From DATBVX01 sp963724625 (GTDB lineage Bacteria > Pseudomonadota > Gammaproteobacteria > Steroidobacterales > Steroidobacteraceae): DNA of 64,000 nt. Positions 1-8,713 of this stretch are shown piece by piece (position 1 is the stretch's first letter; every line of letters starts with the position of its first letter). The translations under genes and the position numbers were made by a program. Below the pieces are notes generated by a model. The model saw only the letters and a program-made list of their open reading frames with translations. It was not told the origin of the DNA and did no database searches. Where the stretch lies: the NCBI GenBank assembly GCA_963724625.1, contig CAVRVO010000003.1:434001-498000 (forward strand), written 5' to 3'.

Positions 1-328
1 AGGTCAGGGAGCCGCCCTCGACCGAGATCTTGACGTTGCTGCGAAATACCCAGCGGCTGTTCTCGAAATTGAGCCCCGTCGCAGTGGCTTCTTCGGCTTC
101 GACGCTGGTCGTGCCCTGCGACACCCGCACCTTGCGAAACAGGAGCGTGTTTTTCGCGTAGTCAAAGTCGGAAGATTTGGCGTCCACGTTGATCGGCAGA
201 TCCGAACCCTTCGGCCCTGCACCGTTGCCGACACCCGCGAGCAGCATGAGGCCAAGTGCCAGCGACACGGCGGCAAGCCGGTGCACAGTCGCGCCAAATT
301 GGCGGCGTTCAGCGAACAAAGCGGCCAT
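1..328 (-). CDS. lptA: LptA, periplasmic LPS transport protein (partial, runs off the left edge)
   Basis: Only the first 109 codons are present; the rest lies left of the window. LptA forms the periplasmic bridge that carries lipopolysaccharide from the LptBFGC complex to LptDE. The N-terminus reads MAALFAERRQFG, then a hydrophobic signal peptide (about residues 18-36), then the OstA-type opening LPINVDAKSSDFDYAK and a strand ending VRVSQGTTSVEAEEA, as expected for the family. Its ATG lies 20 bases inside the end of lptC, so the two are probably translationally coupled. The order kdsD-kdsC-lptC-lptA is standard in Gammaproteobacteria and usually continues into lptB and rpoN. Confidence 0.85.
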   Translation of the reverse strand, partial: MAALFAERRQFGATVHRLAAVSLALGLMLLAGVGNGAGPKGSDLPINVDAKSSDFDYAKNTLLFRKVRVSQGTTSVEAEEATATGLNFENSRWVFRSNVKISVEGGSLT

Positions 329-866
329 GGACACTCGATTCTAGCTTGAGCTGTTCACCCTTCAAGTCTGCGGTCAGCCCCATGGTGCTGAGGCGCCGCG
401 ATCCCCACTCGATGTCCACCCGCTGGCGCGTCGTGGCGATATGCGTCTCGGTGTCGACGCTGAGCCGAGAAGTGCGCACAACGGCACTCGGCGAGATGGG
501 CTGAGGTTGCCCGACGATCTTGACATCGCCCGCTAGGTCGAGCGTGCGTGAGCCCGGTGGTACGAACCCGTGCGCAGCGGTCAGCGTCCAGTCGTGCGCC
601 TCGACGGAGTGATACACGAGTTTGAGATCGTCCATCTTTACGCTGTTGTCGGTCGGATCCTGCTGCAGCCGCTCGGCCTCCACTTGATACAGCGGCTTGC
701 CATCAGGTCCCATTTCCACGATTCGGGCGTGCTTCATGTAATAACCCGGCTGCGGTGGTTGCACCTGGAGGGTAGGGCTCGAAACATCCTGCGCGCGTCG
801 TCCCGTCAGCAGGCTGGCGAGGGCTACCACCAGCAGCGCGAGAACAATGAATACGCGCCAGATCAT
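309..866 (-). CDS. lptC: LptC, inner-membrane LPS export protein
   Basis: 185 residues, the normal size for LptC. One N-terminal membrane helix (MIWRVFIVLALLVVALASLL) anchors a periplasmic LptC/YrbK domain; the PLYQVEAERLQQDPTDNSVK region matches the strand that typically reads as 'Y.l.A..l.hy.d' in this family. LptC receives LPS from LptFG and passes it to LptA. I chose the ATG at 866 because it forms an ATGA overlap with the kdsC stop; an in-frame upstream start at 896 would add ten non-membrane residues (MAPRSSRRYA) inside kdsC. The 3' end overlaps lptA by 20 bases. Confidence 0.88.
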   Translation of the reverse strand: MIWRVFIVLALLVVALASLLTGRRAQDVSSPTLQVQPPQPGYYMKHARIVEMGPDGKPLYQVEAERLQQDPTDNSVKMDDLKLVYHSVEAHDWTLTAAHGFVPPGSRTLDLAGDVKIVGQPQPISPSAVVRTSRLSVDTETHIATTRQRVDIEWGSRRLSTMGLTADLKGEQLKLESSVHGRFVR

Positions 867-1378
867 CGCGTACCTGCGTGAGCTGCGAGGAGCCAATCAC
901 AGACTTCACGGACTGCTCCGCAGCCGCCGTTCAGGGTCGTGACTCGATCAGCCGCCGCGCGTACTTCGTCGTGAGCGTCGGCGACCGCGATTGCAACGCC
1001 GGCGGCGCGCATCAAAGCAAGATCCGAAGTGTCATCGACGATGCACAAAGCTTGTTCCCGGGAGAGGCGCCGTTGCGCGAGCAAACGGTCGAAAGCTGCA
1101 ACCTTGTCTTCACAGCCCTGCTCGAGAGACTGAATGCCGAGCTCGCGACAGCGGGCACGCACCGCTTCGGAGTCGCGACCGGAAATCACGGCGACGTCGA
1201 TACCCGCGCGCATCAGCTGCTTCAGGCCCAGGCCGTCGCGTACATGAAAGACCTTGAGCGCTTCGCCCTGGGCGTCGAAGTACAGGCGCCCGTCGGTCAT
1301 CACTCCATCGACATCCAGCACGACCAGCCGCACGCGCTCCAGCGGCGTGCCCGCTCGCGCTCCGGCAGGCACGATCAC
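863..1378 (-). CDS. kdsC: KdsC, 3-deoxy-D-manno-octulosonate 8-phosphate phosphatase
   Basis: 171 residues, a capless HAD-superfamily phosphatase that releases phosphate from KDO-8-phosphate in the cytoplasm. HAD motif I is DVDGVMTDG (nucleophile Asp22, acid/base Asp24), motif II is VISGRDS (about 64-70), and the KDO-phosphatase C-terminal block GGCGAVREVCDWLL is conserved. Motif III reads IVDDTSDLALM where the family usually has a Gly before the two Asp (GDD); here it is VDD (Val114). The start is a GTG overlapping the kdsD stop as GTGA; the stop overlaps lptC as ATGA, so kdsD-kdsC-lptC-lptA reads as one operon. Confidence 0.93.
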   Translation of the reverse strand: MIVPAGARAGTPLERVRLVVLDVDGVMTDGRLYFDAQGEALKVFHVRDGLGLKQLMRAGIDVAVISGRDSEAVRARCRELGIQSLEQGCEDKVAAFDRLLAQRRLSREQALCIVDDTSDLALMRAAGVAIAVADAHDEVRAAADRVTTLNGGCGAVREVCDWLLAAHAGTR

Positions 1379-2388
1379 ATTACTCCGGCGCGCAACAGGT
1401 CATGCACGTTAAGCGCGCCGACCAGGATGCCATCTGCATCCACCACCGGCAGCGCGGTGATGCGGTGCTCTTCCATCACGTGGACGGCATCCGCAGCGAG
1501 CGCTTTCGGCCCGATGGTTCTGCCGCCGCGCGTCATCACCTCATCCATGCGGGTCGCGTGCACATCGACCTGTCGATCGAAGGAGCGGCGCAAATCACCA
1601 TCGGTGAAGATGCCCAGCACGCGCCCCCCGGCATCCACGATCGCCGTCATGCCCAGACCCTTGCGCGACATTTCAACCAGGCCCTGTGCCAGGGACGTGC
1701 CGGCGGGGACCATCGGGACGTCCTTGCCAGTGCGCATGATGTCTTCGACGTGCAGCAGGAGCCTGCGACCCAGGCTCCCGCCCGGATGCGAGCGCGCAAA
1801 GTCTTCTTCAGTGAAACCACGATGCTTGAGCACCGCGACCGCGATCGCATCCCCCATCGCAAGCGTTGCGGTTGTGCTCGCAGTGGGCGCGAGATTGAGC
1901 GGGCAGGCTTCGGCCGGAACGCTCACGTCGAGATTGACGGTCGCAGCGCGCGCCAGGGTTGAGTCCTGGCTGCCTGTCATGGTGATCAGTGCGACTCCAA
2001 GCCGGCGAATGTGGGGAACGAGTGTGACGATTTCGGCGGTTTCACCCGAATTGGAAATCGCCAGCAGCACGTCCTGGCGCGTGATCACACCAATGTCGCC
2101 GTGGCTGGCTTCTGCAGGATGCAGAAAGAAGGCGGGCGTCCCGGTGCTGGAAAGAGTGGCGGCAATCTTTCCTGCGATGTGTCCCGACTTGCCCATGCCG
2201 GTGACAATCACCCGGCCCTTGCAATCCAGGCACAGTCTGCAGGCGCGTGCGAACGAAGCGTCCAGTCGCGGCACGAGCGCGCTGACGGCCAGTGCTTCGG
2301 TCTGCAGTGCCTGGCGTCCGAGCTCGAGCAATGCATCGTCGGTCAGCGGCACGGGGGAGGCACCGGGCGAATGAGGTTTTGCGGCCAT
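1375..2388 (-). CDS. kdsD: KdsD, D-arabinose 5-phosphate isomerase
   Basis: 337 residues. It converts ribulose 5-phosphate to arabinose 5-phosphate, the first committed substrate of KDO synthesis. An N-terminal SIS (sugar isomerase) domain carries VIVTGMGKSGHIAGKIAATL and AISNSGETAEIV; the His in PAEASHGDIG belongs to the active site. Two CBS repeats follow (MRTGKDVPMV..., MTRGGRTIGP...), as in the E. coli enzyme of 328 residues. I placed the start at 2388 (MAAKPHSPG); in-frame ATGs at 2400 and further upstream exist and no good ribosome-binding site decides between them. First gene of the kdsD-kdsC-lptC-lptA operon, divergent from ibaG. Confidence 0.93.
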   Translation of the reverse strand: MAAKPHSPGASPVPLTDDALLELGRQALQTEALAVSALVPRLDASFARACRLCLDCKGRVIVTGMGKSGHIAGKIAATLSSTGTPAFFLHPAEASHGDIGVITRQDVLLAISNSGETAEIVTLVPHIRRLGVALITMTGSQDSTLARAATVNLDVSVPAEACPLNLAPTASTTATLAMGDAIAVAVLKHRGFTEEDFARSHPGGSLGRRLLLHVEDIMRTGKDVPMVPAGTSLAQGLVEMSRKGLGMTAIVDAGGRVLGIFTDGDLRRSFDRQVDVHATRMDEVMTRGGRTIGPKALAADAVHVMEEHRITALPVVDADGILVGALNVHDLLRAGVM

Positions 2389-2547
2389 GGTGACGAGCAT
2401 CCATGATACATCGGGAAGCGTGGCCGGGCGTGCAGGTTGCGGTGGCAAGACCCCGCAGCTGTGCCAGGCTTGAGGTTCCCAGCGTTTCTACAGGTGGCGC
2501 GATCCACTAAGATGGCCGGCATCCACGCACCGGACGAGATCCATCCG

Positions 2548-2802
2548 ATGACCGCCGAACAAGTCGCTGAACTGATTCGCACCGGGCTTCCGAACGCTAC
2601 GGTGCGGGTACTCACTGACGATGACACTCATTTCGAGGCGCTCGTAGTCGCGACGCAGTTCGTCGGGAAGCGCAGCATCGCGCGCCACCAGCTCGTATAT
2701 GCTGCATTGGGCCCGCGCATGGGTCGCGAGATTCACGCGCTGTCGATCAAGGCATTCACGCCCGAAGAATGGGCAGCGACACAGGGACGCGAAGCGCAGT
2801 GA
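2548..2802 (+). CDS. ibaG: IbaG, BolA-family protein
   Basis: 84 residues, exactly the length of E. coli IbaG (YrbA). BolA-family proteins pair with monothiol glutaredoxins in iron-sulfur handling. The family fold is visible in THFEALVVATQFVGKRSIARHQ (strand and helix leading into the conserved region), and the ending REIHALSIKAFTPEEWA is the hallmark of the IbaG branch. The ATG at 2548 gives the canonical N-terminus MTAEQVAELI; an in-frame ATG at 2512 would add 12 residues. The gene sits 36 bases before murA, the same pairing as in E. coli, and is divergent from kdsD. Confidence 0.9.
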   Translation: MTAEQVAELIRTGLPNATVRVLTDDDTHFEALVVATQFVGKRSIARHQLVYAALGPRMGREIHALSIKAFTPEEWAATQGREAQ

Positions 2803-2838
2803 GCGTGGCTCGTACCACAAGCGCACAGGAGCGGCGGA

Positions 2839-4098
2839 GTGGATAAGTTACAGATTGCCGGTGGCATCCCGCTGGAAGGGGAAATCCGTATTTCGGGCGC
2901 CAAGAACGCTACTCTGCCCATTCTCGCCGGCACCTTGCTGGCGGACGGCACCGTCACCATCGCCAATGTTCCGCACCTGCAGGACGTGACGACCACTATC
3001 GAGCTGCTCGGCCGCATGGGCGTGAGCGTCACGATCGACGAGCGCATGCGGATCGACGTCGATCCCACGACCATCCGTGAGTACTTTGCACCGTACGAGC
3101 TGGTCAAGACGATGCGTGCGTCGATTCTGGTGCTTGGTCCGTTGGTGGCGCGCTTCGGTCACGCTGATGTCTCGTTGCCCGGCGGCTGTGCGATTGGTGC
3201 ACGGCCGGTCAACATTCACGTCGCCGGATTGCAGGCAATGGGCGCCGACATCCACATCGAGAACGGTTATATCAAGGCGCGCGCCAAGCGGCTGAAGGGC
3301 GCGCGACTGGTGCTGGAAACTGTCACCGTGACCGGCACGGAAAACCTGATGATGGCTGCGACGCTGGCGGACGGTGAGACCGTGATCGAAAACGCCGCAC
3401 GCGAGCCGGAAGTCGTGGACCTGGCAAATTTCCTGAACAGTATGGGTGCGCACGTTCGCGGCGCGGGGACCGACACCATCTCAATCGACGGCGTGGAGCG
3501 CCTTTCCGGGACCAGCTACGAGGTGCTTCCCGATCGCATCGAGGCCGGGACCTATCTGGTCGCAGGCGCGATCACAGGGGGTCATGTGCGCCTGAAGAAC
3601 ACTCGCCCGGATCATCTCGATGCAGTGCTCGCCAAGCTGCGCGAGGCAGGAGCCCGCATCGCTACCGGTGAAAACTGGATCGAAGTCGACATGCGCGGCC
3701 GGCGTGCGCAGGCAGTCGACGTGCGCACCGCGCCGTACCCTGCCTTTCCGACCGACATGCAAGCGCAGTTCGCGGCGCTCAACACGGTTGCGAGTGGCGT
3801 GAGCACGATCACCGAGACCGTGTTCGAGAATCGCTTCATGCACATGCTGGAAATGCGGCGCATGGGCGCCGAGATCCGTCTCGAGGGCAATACCGCGATC
3901 ATTCGCGGCGTGCAGAAGCTCACCGCCGCTCCGGTAATGGCGACCGACTTGCGTGCTTCCGCAAGCCTCGTGCTCGCGGGACTGGTCGCCGAGGGCACGA
4001 CGCAGATCGAGCGCATCTATCATATCGATCGCGGCTACGAGTGTATCGAAGAGAAGCTCCAGCAACTCGGCGCGCGCATCAAGCGCGTTCCCGGCTGA
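2839..4098 (+). CDS. murA: MurA, UDP-N-acetylglucosamine 1-carboxyvinyltransferase
   Basis: 419 residues, the usual length. It transfers enolpyruvate from PEP to UDP-GlcNAc, the first committed cytoplasmic step of peptidoglycan synthesis. The EPSP-synthase-like fold is evident: GEIRISGAKNATLPILAGTL at the N-terminus (substrate Lys and Asn), and the PGGCAIGARPVNIHVAGL loop with the catalytic, fosfomycin-alkylated Cys117. Near the end DLRASASLVLAGLVAEG is also conserved. The start is GTG with a good AGGAG-type ribosome-binding site just upstream. It ends 3 bases from the convergent DegS-like gene, with no room for a separate terminator. Confidence 0.97.
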   Translation: MDKLQIAGGIPLEGEIRISGAKNATLPILAGTLLADGTVTIANVPHLQDVTTTIELLGRMGVSVTIDERMRIDVDPTTIREYFAPYELVKTMRASILVLGPLVARFGHADVSLPGGCAIGARPVNIHVAGLQAMGADIHIENGYIKARAKRLKGARLVLETVTVTGTENLMMAATLADGETVIENAAREPEVVDLANFLNSMGAHVRGAGTDTISIDGVERLSGTSYEVLPDRIEAGTYLVAGAITGGHVRLKNTRPDHLDAVLAKLREAGARIATGENWIEVDMRGRRAQAVDVRTAPYPAFPTDMQAQFAALNTVASGVSTITETVFENRFMHMLEMRRMGAEIRLEGNTAIIRGVQKLTAAPVMATDLRASASLVLAGLVAEGTTQIERIYHIDRGYECIEEKLQQLGARIKRVPG

Positions 4099-4101
4099 CC
4101 T

Positions 4102-5241
4102 TCAGGTTCGTGGAGGCTGGCCGCGCTCGACGACCTGAGCGTGCATGTCGAAGGGTTGGCCGCGTCGCAGTCCGCGGATTCTCACTGTTGCGCCCGGTGC
4201 GAGTCGTGCGACGTAGGAAAGAGCCTCCTGCCGGGACTGCATGGGCTCATCATCGAGTCGCGTAATCAGATCGCCGGGGCGTAGTCCGGCACGCAACGCC
4301 GGGCTGTTCACATACAGGTTGGCGACCAGCACGCCGCCGTCAGGGGCACCAAGCGCGCGTGCTTGTTCGGGCGTCACATCGTCGGGCACGACCCCAAGCC
4401 ATCCGCGGATCACACGCCCGTTCTTGAAGATCTCCTCCATCACGCCTCGTACCAGGTTTACCGGGATCGCAAAGCCGATACCCTCGATGCCTGCATTGCG
4501 CGCGAATATGGCGGTATTGATGCCGACCAGCTCTCCGGCGGTATTCACCAGCGCGCCGCCGGAATTGCCGGGGTTGATGGCCGCGTCCGTCTGGATGAAG
4601 TTCTCGAATGTCGCCACACGGAGTCCTCGCCCGGTGGCGCTGACGATGCCTTGGGTCACGGTCTGGCTCAGGCCGACGGGATTGCCGATCGCGAGCACGA
4701 CATCGCCCACTCGCAAGGTGTCGGAGCGTCCAAGCGCCATGGCGGGCAGGTTCTGCAGACCGATCTCCAACACCGCGAGATCTGTGTCGGCGTCCCGCCC
4801 CATCACTTTGGCGTCGGCAACGCGCCCGTCGGCGAGCTGCACCTTGATGACCGACGCCGCATCGACGACATGGTTGTTGGTGACGATGTGCCCGTCGGTA
4901 TCCAGGATCACGCCTGAGCCGAGACTGCGCTCGCGACGTTGCCGATACCCCGGCCAGGTGTCCCCCAACAGATCCTCGAGCTGCGGTGGCAGAGACCGTT
5001 CGGCCACCACACGGTCTGCGTACACATTGACCACCGAGGGCGCGCTGCGGGCCACTGCATCGGCATAGGTCGTGGCGGGCGCTCCAACGACCGGCTGCGG
5101 CGGAAGCGTGCTGGCCGGCTGCGGCGTCGGCTGCCGGGCCCGCAGCAACTCGGGACGCACCATGATCACCACGAAGGCTGCGGCGAGGCCCACGATTACG
5201 AACCGCACTATGTAACCCAGCAGTCGGGCGATCGGCGTCAT
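4102..5241 (-). CDS. degS: DegS/AlgW-type periplasmic serine protease
   Basis: 379 residues. An N-terminal membrane anchor (about residues 7-28) holds a trypsin-like domain in the periplasm, followed by a single PDZ domain (from about residue 270). The catalytic triad is visible as His124 (IVTNNHVVDAA), Asp154 (DADTDLAVLEI) and Ser227 (NPGNSGGALV). Single-PDZ, membrane-anchored members are the DegS/AlgW site-1 proteases that sense misfolded porin C-termini and start RseA cleavage for the sigma-E response; that role is inferred from architecture. A much longer in-frame upstream start is ignored because its extra 131 residues lie across the petA promoter and start. Divergent from petA. Confidence 0.88.
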   Translation of the reverse strand: MTPIARLLGYIVRFVIVGLAAAFVVIMVRPELLRARQPTPQPASTLPPQPVVGAPATTYADAVARSAPSVVNVYADRVVAERSLPPQLEDLLGDTWPGYRQRRERSLGSGVILDTDGHIVTNNHVVDAASVIKVQLADGRVADAKVMGRDADTDLAVLEIGLQNLPAMALGRSDTLRVGDVVLAIGNPVGLSQTVTQGIVSATGRGLRVATFENFIQTDAAINPGNSGGALVNTAGELVGINTAIFARNAGIEGIGFAIPVNLVRGVMEEIFKNGRVIRGWLGVVPDDVTPEQARALGAPDGGVLVANLYVNSPALRAGLRPGDLITRLDDEPMQSRQEALSYVARLAPGATVRIRGLRRGQPFDMHAQVVERGQPPRT

Positions 5242-5325
5242 TTGCAGCTGCTTGGAACGCGTTCTCTCGAGGCTTGCGTGCGCGCTCGAGCGCGGCACGC
5301 GTCCGGGAGGGGTTGATGATTTGTG

Positions 5326-5331
5326 TATAAT
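5326..5331 (+). promoter_or_regulatory. Probable petABC promoter (-10 element)
   Basis: A perfect TATAAT lies in the degS-petA intergenic gap, about 100 bases before the petA ATG. The -35 position (CCGGGA around 5303-5308) is poor, so promoter strength or an activator need is unknown. Confidence 0.45.
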
Positions 5332-5431
5332 GCCGCGCTTCCCGCGGATGCGAAACCGGTGCGGCTCTCGATGCCCGCGCCGGGCGACAAACGCGCGCTG
5401 TCGGACCAGATCACACGCCAGGGGAGAGAGG

Positions 5432-6034
5432 ATGACTGAAGAGGTTGATCCGAGCCGACGCCAGTTCCTGACGGCGGCCACGCTGGCGACCGGTGCAATC
5501 GGGACCGCCTTCGCCATTGCACCTTTCATTGCTTCCTGGAAGCCAAGCGCACGCGCCAAGGCGCTCGGCGCCCCCGTCGAGGTCGACATTGGCAAGCTCG
5601 ATGCCGGCGCGATGATGACGGTGCAATGGCGCAAGCAACCCGTCTGGATCGTTCATCGCACCAAGGAAATGCTCGATCGACTCCCGGCGAACGATTCCAA
5701 TCTCAAAGACCCAAAGTCCGACGGCTCGGATCAGCCGCAGTACGCACACAATGAGCAGCGCGCGCGCAAACCTGAGTATCTCGTCCTGCTCGGCACCTGC
5801 ACTCACCTGGGTTGCCTTCCGAAGCAGCGCTTCGCGGTCGGCGTCGGCGAAGGCGGTCCGGATTGGCCCGGTGGCTGGTTCTGCGTCTGCCACGGTTCTC
5901 GCTTCGACATGGCAGGGCGCGTGTTCCAGGGCTCGCCGGCGCCTGTCAACCTGCGCGTACCGCCGTACGATTTCATCAACGACACCAAGATCCTGGTAGG
6001 CGCCGATGAGGCGCCGAAGAAAGGGGCTGCCTGA
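5432..6034 (+). CDS. petA: PetA, Rieske iron-sulfur subunit of cytochrome bc1
   Basis: 200 residues. The N-terminus SRRQFLTAATLATGAIG is a Tat-type signal that also serves as the membrane anchor. The Rieske [2Fe-2S] site is complete: CTHLGC (Cys123, His125, disulfide Cys128) and CVCHGS (Cys151, His154, disulfide Cys153), followed by the typical GSPAPVNLRVPPY. The box II middle residue is Val where Pro is most common. It carries electrons from ubiquinol to cytochrome c1. The ATG at 5432 has a strong GGGGAGAGAGG ribosome-binding site. The stop overlaps the petB start (TGATG), so petABC is an operon. Confidence 0.97.
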   Translation: MTEEVDPSRRQFLTAATLATGAIGTAFAIAPFIASWKPSARAKALGAPVEVDIGKLDAGAMMTVQWRKQPVWIVHRTKEMLDRLPANDSNLKDPKSDGSDQPQYAHNEQRARKPEYLVLLGTCTHLGCLPKQRFAVGVGEGGPDWPGGWFCVCHGSRFDMAGRVFQGSPAPVNLRVPPYDFINDTKILVGADEAPKKGAA

Positions 6035-7293
6035 TGGCCACCGCGACGCAAAGTTCGGCTGAGGGCCGGGGTCGCTGGGCGGCATTCGTCCGCTGGCTCG
6101 ATGCGCGACTTCCGATCACGGAGTTCTGGAAGTCGCAGTTGACCGAGTACTACGCGCCCAAGAACTTCAACATCTGGTACTACTTCGGATCGCTCGCCCT
6201 GCTGGTGCTGGTAATGCAGGTCATCACCGGCATCTTCCTTACCATGAGCTACAAGCCGTCCGAAGCGGAAGCGTTCGGCTCCATCGAATACATCATGCGG
6301 GAAGTGGAGTGGGGTTGGCTGATCCGCTACATGCATTCGACCGGCGCTTCGGCCTTCTTCATCGTGGTGTATCTGCACATGGCCCGTGCGCTTCTATACG
6401 GTTCCTACAAGAACCCGCGCGAGCTGTTGTGGATCATTGGCATGCTGATCTACGTGTCGCTGATGGTCGAGGCGTTCTTCGGCTACGTGCTGCCCTGGGG
6501 CAACATGTCGTTCTGGGGAGCGCAGGTGATCGTGTCACTGTTCGGTGCGATTCCCGGTTTCGGCCCGGACCTGGTGGAATGGATCCGCGGCGACTACAGC
6601 ATCTCTGACGTCACGCTCAATCGCTTCTTCGCCCTGCACGTTGCCGCCCTGCCGCTGGTGCTCATCCTGCTCGTGGTCGTGCATGTGACAGCGCTGCACG
6701 AAGTCGGGTCGAACAATCCCGATGGCATCGAGATCAAGAAGCACAAGGATTCGAAGGGCAAACCTCTCGACGGCATTCCGTTCCATCCGTACTACACCTA
6801 CAAGGATCTGGTCGGCGTCGGCGTGTTCCTGATCCTGTTCGCGATCGTGATCTTCTTTGCCCCGACACTCGGTGGCCTGTTCCTCGAGCAGCCGAACTTC
6901 GAGCCGGCAAACCCGCTCAACACACCCGAGCACATCGCGCCTGTCTGGTACTTCACCCCGTACTACGCAATCCTGCGCGCCGTTCCCGACAAGTTGACCG
7001 GGGCGGCACTGATGGGAGCAGCGGTGTTGCTGTTTTTCTTCTTGCCGTGGCTGGATCGCTCCAAGGTGAAATCGATTCGTTACCGCGGCTGGCTCTTCAA
7101 GCTGTTTCTCGGCGCGTTCATCGTCGCCTTCATCGGACTCGGCTATCTCGGACTGCAGCCCGCTCAAGGGTCGTATGTCATCGCCGCGCGCATCCTCGGC
7201 GCGGTCTATTTCGCCTTCTTCGTGCTGATGCCCTGGTACACCAGCGTCGACAAGACCAAGCCCGTACCTGAGAGGGTGACGTACCATGCGTAG
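6034..7293 (+). CDS. petB: PetB, cytochrome b of the bc1 complex
   Basis: 419 residues, the usual size for a proteobacterial cytochrome b with fused N- and C-terminal parts. It holds the two b hemes and the Qo/Qi quinone sites in the inner membrane. Recognisable blocks: NIWYYFGSLALLVLVMQVITG (first helix), RYMHSTGASAFFIVVYLHMAR (heme-ligand His pair region), GYVLPWGNMSFWGAQVI (Qo loop), HVAALPLVLILLVVVH (second His region) and HIAPVWYFTPYYAILRAVP, where the usual PEWY signature of the Qo site reads APVWY. The start overlaps petA by one base and the end overlaps petC by 8 bases. Confidence 0.97.
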   Translation: MATATQSSAEGRGRWAAFVRWLDARLPITEFWKSQLTEYYAPKNFNIWYYFGSLALLVLVMQVITGIFLTMSYKPSEAEAFGSIEYIMREVEWGWLIRYMHSTGASAFFIVVYLHMARALLYGSYKNPRELLWIIGMLIYVSLMVEAFFGYVLPWGNMSFWGAQVIVSLFGAIPGFGPDLVEWIRGDYSISDVTLNRFFALHVAALPLVLILLVVVHVTALHEVGSNNPDGIEIKKHKDSKGKPLDGIPFHPYYTYKDLVGVGVFLILFAIVIFFAPTLGGLFLEQPNFEPANPLNTPEHIAPVWYFTPYYAILRAVPDKLTGAALMGAAVLLFFFLPWLDRSKVKSIRYRGWLFKLFLGAFIVAFIGLGYLGLQPAQGSYVIAARILGAVYFAFFVLMPWYTSVDKTKPVPERVTYHA

Positions 7294-8050
7294 CGGCGCG
7301 GTCGTGCTTCTCGCGGTGTTGCTGTGGGGCGGTGCACTCGCGAGTGAGGGCGGCGGCAGCGGTGAAGCCTGGCGAGGTTGGCATGCCGGCAATGACATCG
7401 CGAACCAGAGCTCCCTGCAACGCGGCGCGCGCAACTACGTCAACTACTGCCTCGGTTGTCATTCGCTGCAGTACATGCGCTACAACCGCGTGGCACAGGA
7501 CCTCGGGCTTACCGAGGAGCAGATGAAGAGCAACCTGATGTTTACCGGCGGACGCCCGTTCGACATCATGAGGAGCCCCATGCCTCCCAGCGATGCCGAG
7601 ACCTGGTTCGGACGCGCGCCCCCGGATCTGTCGCTCATTGCGCGCGCCAAGGGGCCGGACCATGTTTTCCAGTTCCTCAAGACCTTCTATCTGGATCCGG
7701 AACGTCCGACCGGCGTGAACAACCTCGCGCTCGATAACGCCGCGATGCCCCACGTGCTCGCGGACCTGCAGGGCACGCAGAAAGCGGTCTTCGTGCTGGA
7801 AAAGAAGGGCGAGGGCAATGCGGAGCAGATGGTGCGTGTGTTCGATCACTTCGAACAAGTCGCACCCGGCCGTCTGAGTGCAGCCGAGTTCGACGAATTC
7901 GTGCGCGATACCGTCAACTTCCTCGATTACGTCAGCGAGCCGATCCGCGCCAAGCGCGAGTCGCTGGGTCTTTGGGTGGTGCTGTTCCTGATCGTCTTCA
8001 CGGGATTTGCCTGGGCGCTCAAGAAGGAAATCTGGAAGGACGTGCATTGA
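7286..8050 (+). CDS. petC: PetC, cytochrome c1
   Basis: 254 residues. A Sec signal peptide (residues 1-20, ending GALAS) exports the protein; the single heme c attachment site is CLGCH (Cys55, Cys58, His59). A C-terminal helix (LWVVLFLIVFTGFAWALKKE) anchors the domain in the inner membrane with the heme in the periplasm. AMPHVL around residue 152 supplies the likely Met heme ligand. It passes electrons from the Rieske protein to soluble cytochrome c. Last gene of petABC; sspA follows after a gap of about 40 bases, an arrangement common in Gammaproteobacteria. Confidence 0.96.
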   Translation: MRSGAVVLLAVLLWGGALASEGGGSGEAWRGWHAGNDIANQSSLQRGARNYVNYCLGCHSLQYMRYNRVAQDLGLTEEQMKSNLMFTGGRPFDIMRSPMPPSDAETWFGRAPPDLSLIARAKGPDHVFQFLKTFYLDPERPTGVNNLALDNAAMPHVLADLQGTQKAVFVLEKKGEGNAEQMVRVFDHFEQVAPGRLSAAEFDEFVRDTVNFLDYVSEPIRAKRESLGLWVVLFLIVFTGFAWALKKEIWKDVH

Positions 8051-8089
8051 GCGCCGGGCTCACACCGTGACCGCCGGAGGATGACCGTG

Positions 8090-8710
8090 GTGTCCAGCCG
8101 TCGCGCGGTAATGACATTGTTTTCTTCGGCCAGCGACCCCAGCAGCCATCGCACCCGCCTGGTGCTCGCCGAGAAGGGCATCAACATCGACATCATCAAT
8201 GTCGAACCCGGTGCGTTGCCCGAGGATCTGCTCGATCTGAATCCGTACCACAGCGTGCCGACCCTGGTGGACCGCGATCTGGTGCTCTACGACTCCCGTG
8301 TGATCATCGAATACCTGGATGAGCGCTTTCCACACCCGCCGCTGATGCCGGTCGACCCGGTGACGCGCGCACAGTTTCGCCTCGCGCTATATCGGATCGA
8401 ACGGGACTGGTACGGCCTCGCACAACAGATCGAACAGGAAGCCGATCGCAAGCAGGGCGTGCGATTGCGCAAGATCCTGCGCGATCAGATCCTGGCGAGC
8501 AGCGAAGTGTTCAAGGCCAAGCCGTTCTTCCTGAGCGACGAGTTCTCGCTCGTGGATGCCACGATCGCGCCCGTTTTATGGCGCCTGCAGGCCTATGGTA
8601 TCGACCTGCCACCGCAGGCGCAGTCGATTTCCCGCTACGCCAACCACATCTTTACGCGCCCGTCCTTTCGTGAAAGCCTGTCGGACGCCGAACAGGAGAT
8701 GCGGATCTGA
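8090..8710 (+). CDS. sspA: SspA, stringent starvation protein A
   Basis: 206 residues from the GTG at 8090. A glutathione-S-transferase-fold protein that binds RNA polymerase and modulates transcription in stationary phase and acid stress. Diagnostic blocks: VMTLFSSASDPSSHRTRLVL, LNPYHSVPTLVDRDLVLYDS, EYLDERFPHPPLMPVDP and FFLSDEFSLVDATIAPVLWR, all aligning with E. coli SspA. An ATG at 8081 directly abuts the GGAGG ribosome-binding site (zero spacing), so one of the GTGs at 8087 or 8090 is the better start. It lies between petC and sspB and probably shares their transcript. Confidence 0.92.
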   Translation: MSSRRAVMTLFSSASDPSSHRTRLVLAEKGINIDIINVEPGALPEDLLDLNPYHSVPTLVDRDLVLYDSRVIIEYLDERFPHPPLMPVDPVTRAQFRLALYRIERDWYGLAQQIEQEADRKQGVRLRKILRDQILASSEVFKAKPFFLSDEFSLVDATIAPVLWRLQAYGIDLPPQAQSISRYANHIFTRPSFRESLSDAEQEMRI

Positions 8711-8713
8711 GCG

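Noticed and set aside
878..2374. Long open frame (498 codons) on the plus strand
   Set aside because: It runs antisense through kdsC and kdsD, which have full domain evidence; its translation is low-complexity and matches no family.
4102..5634. Extended DegS-like protein of 510 residues
   Set aside because: The extra N-terminal 131 residues cover the petA start and promoter; the membrane anchor begins at the chosen start.
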